A DNA stretch of 64,000 nt from Acanthochlamys bracteata (Eukaryota > Streptophyta > Magnoliopsida > Pandanales > Velloziaceae), in the NCBI GenBank assembly GCA_019914995.1, contig CM034135.1, positions 5,768,501 through 5,832,500 of the forward strand. The letters are read 5' to 3'. Under the pieces are notes generated by a model, which saw only the letters and a list, made by a program, of their open reading frames with translations, made no database searches and was not told where the DNA came from. This document shows, in pieces, positions 58,556 to 64,000 of the stretch. The translations under genes were made by a program, and so were the position numbers. The number at the start of each line of letters is the position of its first letter. The first letter of the stretch is position 1.

Positions 58556-58924
58556 GAGAGCTCAGTTTTGCTTATTTCGAGGCTGGAGACGGATTCAAAT
58601 CGGAGACGAAATCGAGTCGAGCCCTTGATCAAAAGCCGAATAAAGACCGGAATGGCAAATCGAGCCAAGGAGAACTCGATTCCGGCTGAGATCACAAAAT
58701 CGAGCCGGTTGGAGAATTAGATTTCGCTCGGGAGCACAAGTCGCGCCGCTATAGAGAGGTAAAAGAAATGAGCGCGGTGCACAAATGAAACCCTCGGAGC
58801 TGTGCGCGTAGCTTATGTTCTCCGCTGATTCATCTGCACCGTCGAAAATATAAAATGAAATCATCAAAGCCGTTGATTCGTAACATGTGCCTACAATAAC
58901 TTCTGTGCACAAAGGATGCCTACA
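58555..58924 (-). repeat. Right TIR of the MULE
   Basis: About 370 bp, inverted relative to 55019-55386. Its inner edge meets the truncated transposase. Confidence 0.9.
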
Positions 58925-61067
58925 TATAATATATATATATATATAATATCATTATTTTATATATTTTAATTATTAGGTACTATATGTTACACAAATAATT
59001 ATATGATTAAATGGGTCGATTTCGTGTGAACTCCAATTCAATCTAAATCATTTAAATATTTAGGTCAATTTCAGATTGATCTGAAACTGACAAGAATCCA
59101 ACTAAGACTAAATCTAAACTCGATTTAAATGAACTGGTTTTGGATCGAATTTGCAGTTTGGATCATATATTGTCACATTTAGGAGTTTTCGACTCCAATT
59201 TACATTTACATCTACCTTATAATTGCATGAAGACCAGCCCTTAGGCAAAGTATGAGATGCATATGAGTTGATAGTCACCTTATCCTTGGGAGGTCGTCAC
59301 CACGAAACGATCTTGAAGGTTCGTTGATGCTATGGCCGAAAAAGTTCATACTGCAAGTCTCTAGCTAAATCAACAACAATGCGAGACAAATTCCCTTGCC
59401 GAACTCACAGTCCGCTAAAGATTCAACTTAGGATCTTTACCCTCTAAAAGTTCTATTATTTTTATCCTTCTAAAGTTGCCAAGCAAAGAAAAAATGTCAA
59501 TGATGACACTCGATATGTATAAGTGAAACAGATGTATCTGAAGCCAACATGTGGTGGAAAAAGGTTCCCTAGTAACGTCATCCTAGATACACAAAAGGGA
59601 AAAAAGCTGCTGGTAATAGAGATTGCATTCAGAAAAACATATCAGAACATGCTAAAGAATGTTACAGCAGTGTCGACATGTAGCATGACTTTCCACTAGC
59701 TATATAAGTTTTTTTAACGCAAAAAATAACTCGGTGGGAAGCCACCATGTATAACTTTTCACTTGCTCTAAAATAGCTACTAACTACTATTTATATAACT
59801 AATGCGGTTATTTGATAATCAAGTGTAATGTTAACAAGTACATAAGACAAAAGGATTTCATCATATATACTTAACTTCACATAAATTATAACAATTACCA
59901 AAAAAATAAGGTTAATATGTTTATAAGAATCATAATTTAAAACAACAAAACATAGCTTCATGGCTAATTAATAAGCACATACAAAACGAGTCTATCTTGC
60001 AAATAAAATAAGTATAAAAGAAAATACCCCGTGCAATGCATGGGCGTCAAACTAATTTAATTAATATATGTTTAATTTACAAAATTAAATCCTGAATAAA
60101 CTTCATAAAGTAGTTTTCAATTTAATCCGTGGTACATTAATGAAATTTTTGGTAAGGATTGCATTGATGAATTTGCGCAGAAACATGTTTATGTGAAGAA
60201 AAATTAAAACAGTTGAGAATGGAAGCAAGATAGAATTCCAAGTTTCATGTTCATGTGCAAAACAACTCAAAAGGTGAAGATTGAATTGAGTTGTATAAAT
60301 TAAAATTATGAAACTACTAACTTTTCTAGAAAATAATATGAAAAGAACCATTATTTTGGAAAAAGAAAACAGTACTGAAGTAGTATGTTATTTTAATTGC
60401 AAAGCAGAACTTATTCAAATAAATCAATGTAAAATGAGGAATAGACAAAACAGAGATGCGCACATAATTTTATATGGTTCGGCAAAACTTTCACATACAT
60501 CCACACAACTCCAATCTTAAAAGTAATGTTAGTATCCTTTGTTAAATCTACATGCAAGAGAGCAGATGCTCCTCCGGACACCTTCCTCTCATTAGAGTTT
60601 TCTTATAAGGCAAACTCTGGGCACCTCCGGCTCCAGAAGCTTTCACTTTTACCCTTTCTCTACGTGACAGCACACAAGCTTTCAATACATACTTGTTTTC
60701 TCTATTTTCATATAGATTACAGGCTCTCGCTTACAACAAAAGATTACTCTCTTATGGTTATGCAAATTCTAATTGAGGGAAGAAGAGAGGTTCTACATAC
60801 GTGAACAATTGATCTTTAGGAGAATTGACTCATTGAGCATACTAGGTTTTGTTTCTACCTATTCAGCTCGGTTTGTATAGTTCATTAATTATTATTTTTT
60901 GTTCTCACTTCGCTTCAGAGTTCATCAATTGAATCCTTCTATATCTGCAATCATCTGAATTGAATTGCATTTGAAATTTCATCTCAATAGCTAGCACCCA
61001 TAGGTTTCTTTGAAAGGTATGGTCGTGGCAATAGTGATAGTGACCTGCTTCATCTCCGCTAGTAATA
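58925..61067. other. Intergenic DNA, nothing recognised
   Basis: No gene or bounded element was recognised. A near-palindrome CCCGTGCA-A-TGCATGGG lies at 60028-60044. Open frames of 60-92 codons near 60.3-60.8 kb have no family resemblance. Confidence 0.5.
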
Positions 61068-61291
61068 GTTGATCTCTTCCTATGTTTGGAGTGCTTAAAT
61101 TAAGAAGATTTAATGTAGTTTGAGTTTAGAAAGATTTGACTTCACTTAATTTTAGAAACATTTGATTTGACTTTAACAAGATTTACTTTTGGCTTAATTT
61201 TAGGAAGATTTGATTTTAGAACACTTTGATTGTATATATATGTGCTACATACCAATAAAAAAAAGTAAGCCATTGAATATAATTCTCTATA
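61068..61291 (+). mobile_element. Copia LTR-like arm, plus orientation
   Basis: Contains CTATGTTTGGAGTGCTTAAA and repeated GA(A)GATTTGATTTTA-like words. It is followed at 61292 by TGGTATCA, which matches the start of the initiator-Met primer site used by copia elements. It is inverted with respect to 61691-61892. Confidence 0.65.
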
Positions 61292-61690
61292 TGGTATCAA
61301 TTTCAGGTTGGACCGGATCGGTTTAGAATACGGAAAAATCTAATTTTGTTATTCATATTATTCAAGGTTTTCATGGTCTGCTTTATTATAGGATAAAATA
61401 GTCAAGTTCCTTTCAGGGAAGCTATCGCGCTTCATCCCAAGTTCATTATAAGGCAAGTTGCCCGCTTCATCCGAATTTATTACAGGATAAGTTGTCATCT
61501 TCATGCAAGTTCATTACAGGACATCAGTTCAATTAATAAAAAAATGCTCCGCTGGAGGGCAAATGTTAAGAAAGGTTTTCTCCCATATTGCTTATGTCTT
61601 GAAATGATATTTGTAAAGAGTTTGGCACACTCCTCTTATAGCCAATTAGTTTTGAGAAAAATCCTAAATTTATTACATACTTTGATACCA

Positions 61691-64000
61691 TATAACACAT
61701 ATATATACATTCAAAGTTTCCTAAAATTAAATCTTCTTAAAATCAAGCCAAAAGTAAATCTTATTAAAATCAAATCTTTCTAAAATAAAGCCAAATCAAA
61801 TCTTTATAAAATCAAGTGAAGTAAAATCTTTCTAAACTCAAACTAAATTAAATTTTTCTAATTTAAACACTCCAAACATAAGAAGAGATTAAGTACCTAG
61901 CAAGATGAAGTTCCGATTGGAGATTTCAATCTTGGCTCGAAGAAGAATAAAGCGCATCCGAGAAAGTGGTTTGGTGAGTGCGTCGGCAAGTTGATCTTGT
62001 GATAAAACATGAGTTATGCGCAGAGCACCATGTTGAACCTTGTCTCTAATAAGTGAAAGTGAATAGCAGAATATTTCATTATGGAATGAAAAACTGGATT
62101 GGAGCACAAATGTCAAATGTGTAGCACCAACATTATCACAACATATGATAGGAGTAGTTGGAAGTTGAACAAATTCAACTGAGTTCTTTAGCAATGGAGG
62201 CAATAGAACGCTATTCAGTTCCCACAGATGAGCGAGCAACAGTCCGTTATTTTTTTGAACGCCAAGAGATTAGATTGTGACCTAAGTACGCCACATAAGC
62301 ACTAGTAGAGGTAGAGTCATCTTTGTTGCCTGCCCAATCAGCATTTGAGAAGGTATTCAAGGATAGAGATAATTTGTGATGTAAAAATAATTCATAATTT
62401 ATTGTGCTAGATAGACAACGAATGAGGCATTTACGGTTGTCCAATGCTCAGTTGTTATCCAATGCATGAACTGAGAGAGTTTGGTAATTGCAAATGTAAT
62501 ATCTGGTCATGTGAAAAACAGATATTTAATGCTCCTAACTAGAGTTCAAAATTCTGTTGGATTAAACAAGTGCCAACATGAAGTGTCAATATTAGACTAG
62601 TGGTTAAGGGAGTCATGACTATGATTGGCATCCACAATTTTATTTCTGACAAGGAGATCGATAATGTACCGCTATCTCGAGAGGAAAAAGACCGTATTTG
62701 TATGGAATAACCTCAACACTAAGCAAAAATGAAAATGACCCAAAATCTTTCAATGAGAAAAATCGTTGGAGAAGAAGCTCCACAAATTGTTGTACTATAT
62801 TCTGGCTACCTGCTGTAAATGATCAAATTCTTAATACAGATAGGTCAGCAAATGAGATGCCCATCTTTGTTAAGAATGAAGAGGGAGGTGTCCACACGAG
62901 AGTGGACAAAACTAGAGTCAATTGAAAATGTTTTGAGCTCGTGGTGCTTGGTTGAGATCATAAATAGATTTGCAAAGTTTGCAAATATGAGTGAGAAAGT
63001 CGGGATCAATGAATCCCGATTGTTGAGCCATGTAGACGTTTTCAAATAGATGTCTTTAAAGAAAAGGTATTATTAACATCAAGCTGGCGAAGTGGCTATT
63101 CCTACTGATGGCAAGACTTAAGACAAGACGAATAGTTGTTGATTTGATAAATTAACTAAATGTGTCATTATATCCACTCCGAGGTGTTGATGAATTCCCT
63201 TAGTGCGAAAAATCAACTTACATTCAAATGAAACAAGTTCCCAACTAACATTTCGAATAAGAGCATCAAGCTCTTCGGATATGGACCAATGCCATTTAGG
63301 ATCTTTGAGGCCTTAGGATGCAGTTGTTAGCTCTAAGTCATAAGAGACAGATAGCTAAACCGCCAGATTGAGTTTTTGGATAGGCTTGTGGATGATGTTC
63401 TTAAATCTTGTTTCCATAGGATGATTGTTGTTTATTGAAAGGTGGGGTTCACTAGAAGGCTGAGGAGTATTGTTAGAATGAGGAATAAGTGATGTGTGAT
63501 GAATTTAGATTATCGGATGGGTCTTCGTGCGACGTTGGTGCTACGTCCGATGGTGTTATGAGTGGTACTGAGGAGAGGGGGTGGAAACTGAAATTGTGAA
63601 AATAGGATGAGAGTGGGAAACCCATGTGTCAAAGTTGATGGATTAAGGGCATGGGAGATTTTATGAGAGAAATAATTCTCCATAAGACTTTGAAGCGAAT
63701 AAAAATGTCATTCACATTAGATTTTATTTTGAGTGGGTAGAACAATATATATTTGGTGAATTAATCAACGAAAATAATAATACTCGAAGCCATCATGAGA
63801 TATAATGGTTGATGTTCAAATATCAGAAAAAGTGATTACAAAAGGTTTAGGAGTAAGAGTGGATGTGGCAAAAGATAAATTGTGACTTTTATTACAGTGA
63901 TAGTCATTACAAATAAATATTGTGGGTATAGATGTAGATAATTTGCAACTGACCATGAAATAAAATATGCTTGAAAATTTGAAGAGAGGATACCCTCATC
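61691..64000 (-). mobile_element. Ty1/copia remnant on the minus strand, running off the window
   Basis: An LTR-like arm (61691-61892) is preceded, reading leftward on the minus strand, by RNase H (CDNVGATHLT and DQLADALTKPLSRMRF at about 61.95-62.15 kb; NADWAGNKDDSTSTSAYV at about 62.3 kb), reverse transcriptase (NVYMAQQSGFIDP and RADTSLF-like blocks at about 62.9-63.05 kb; TIRLVLSLA at about 63.13 kb) and an integrase-side stretch up to the window edge. Many breaks; a fossil. Its 5' end lies beyond 64000. Confidence 0.85.

Larger units (their letters stand above)
55019..58924 (+). mobile_element. Mutator-like transposon (MULE) with long TIRs and FAR1-type transposase remnant
   Basis: Inverted repeats of about 370 bp lie at 55019-55386 and 58555-58924. 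They start TGTAGGC and share CGACGGTGCAGATGAATCAG and AGCGGAGAACATAAG-like blocks at roughly 80-85% identity by eye. Both outer ends abut AT repeats, and no 9-11-bp target duplication could be seen. Inside are three subterminal copies of a GGTTACGGCTCGATTTTG-like motif (55.38-55.78 kb), a 23-bp minisatellite, and a transposase remnant from about 57.34 kb. The long TIRs place it in the MULE superfamily and the protein places it in the FAR1/Jittery branch. Confidence 0.88.

Noticed and set aside
1-64000. tRNA, rRNA, snoRNA genes and CRISPR arrays
   Set aside because: No tRNA-like box A/box B pairs in correct spacing, no rRNA segments and no regularly spaced short repeats were noticed. Weak or unusual RNA genes could have been missed by eye.

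Overview
The window is nuclear DNA of a flowering plant. It is AT-rich, its genes have canonical GT-AG introns, and it holds Ty3/gypsy and Ty1/copia LTR elements, Tourist-like MITEs and a FAR1-type Mutator-like transposon. The species cannot be named from sequence alone. The large, transposon-filled introns argue against a compact genome such as Arabidopsis.

Four host genes are supported. (1) The last two exons of an RmlC-like cupin gene (1181-1622, +). (2) A type II metacaspase of the MC9 kind (2720-3859, +), with one 108-nt intron that is itself open and in frame. (3) The RED/SMU2 splicing-factor gene on the minus strand (ATG at 32562, stop at 14651). It has eleven coding exons that join in phase to 558 codons and spans about 18 kb, mainly because intron 6 (9.5 kb) carries an Athila-like retroelement. 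(4) An HPAT3-like hydroxyproline O-arabinosyltransferase (46512-53590, +), with eight coding exons that join to 368 codons and a 4.4-kb last intron.

Between and inside these genes the DNA is mostly fossil mobile elements. There is a probable SIRE-type copia LTR (4.9-6.0 kb). A Reina-like chromovirus with both LTRs and target duplications (6791-12105) sits inside an older minus-strand gypsy fragment (12106-13.9 kb). An Athila-like element (19405-27270) lies in SMU2 intron 6. A much older minus-strand gypsy element (35203-40637) contains a 966-bp tandem duplication. A MULE with long terminal inverted repeats and a cut-short FAR1-like transposase spans 55019-58924. A minus-strand copia remnant runs off the right edge (61.7-64 kb), with LTR-like arms facing each other. 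A family of 240-260-bp Tourist-like MITEs has at least four recognisable members; three of them sit in older elements or in a gene intron, which gives a relative order of insertion.

The host genes do not form a pathway together: stress or cell-death protease, spliceosome component, Golgi glycosyltransferase and an uncharacterised cupin. I found no RNA gene, no CRISPR array and nothing that clearly amounts to an undescribed biological system. The observations most worth checking are the retainable metacaspase intron, the nested and datable insertions in and around SMU2, the FAR1-type MULE whose transposase runs straight into its own TIR, and some unassigned exon-like segments at 4.4-6.8 kb.
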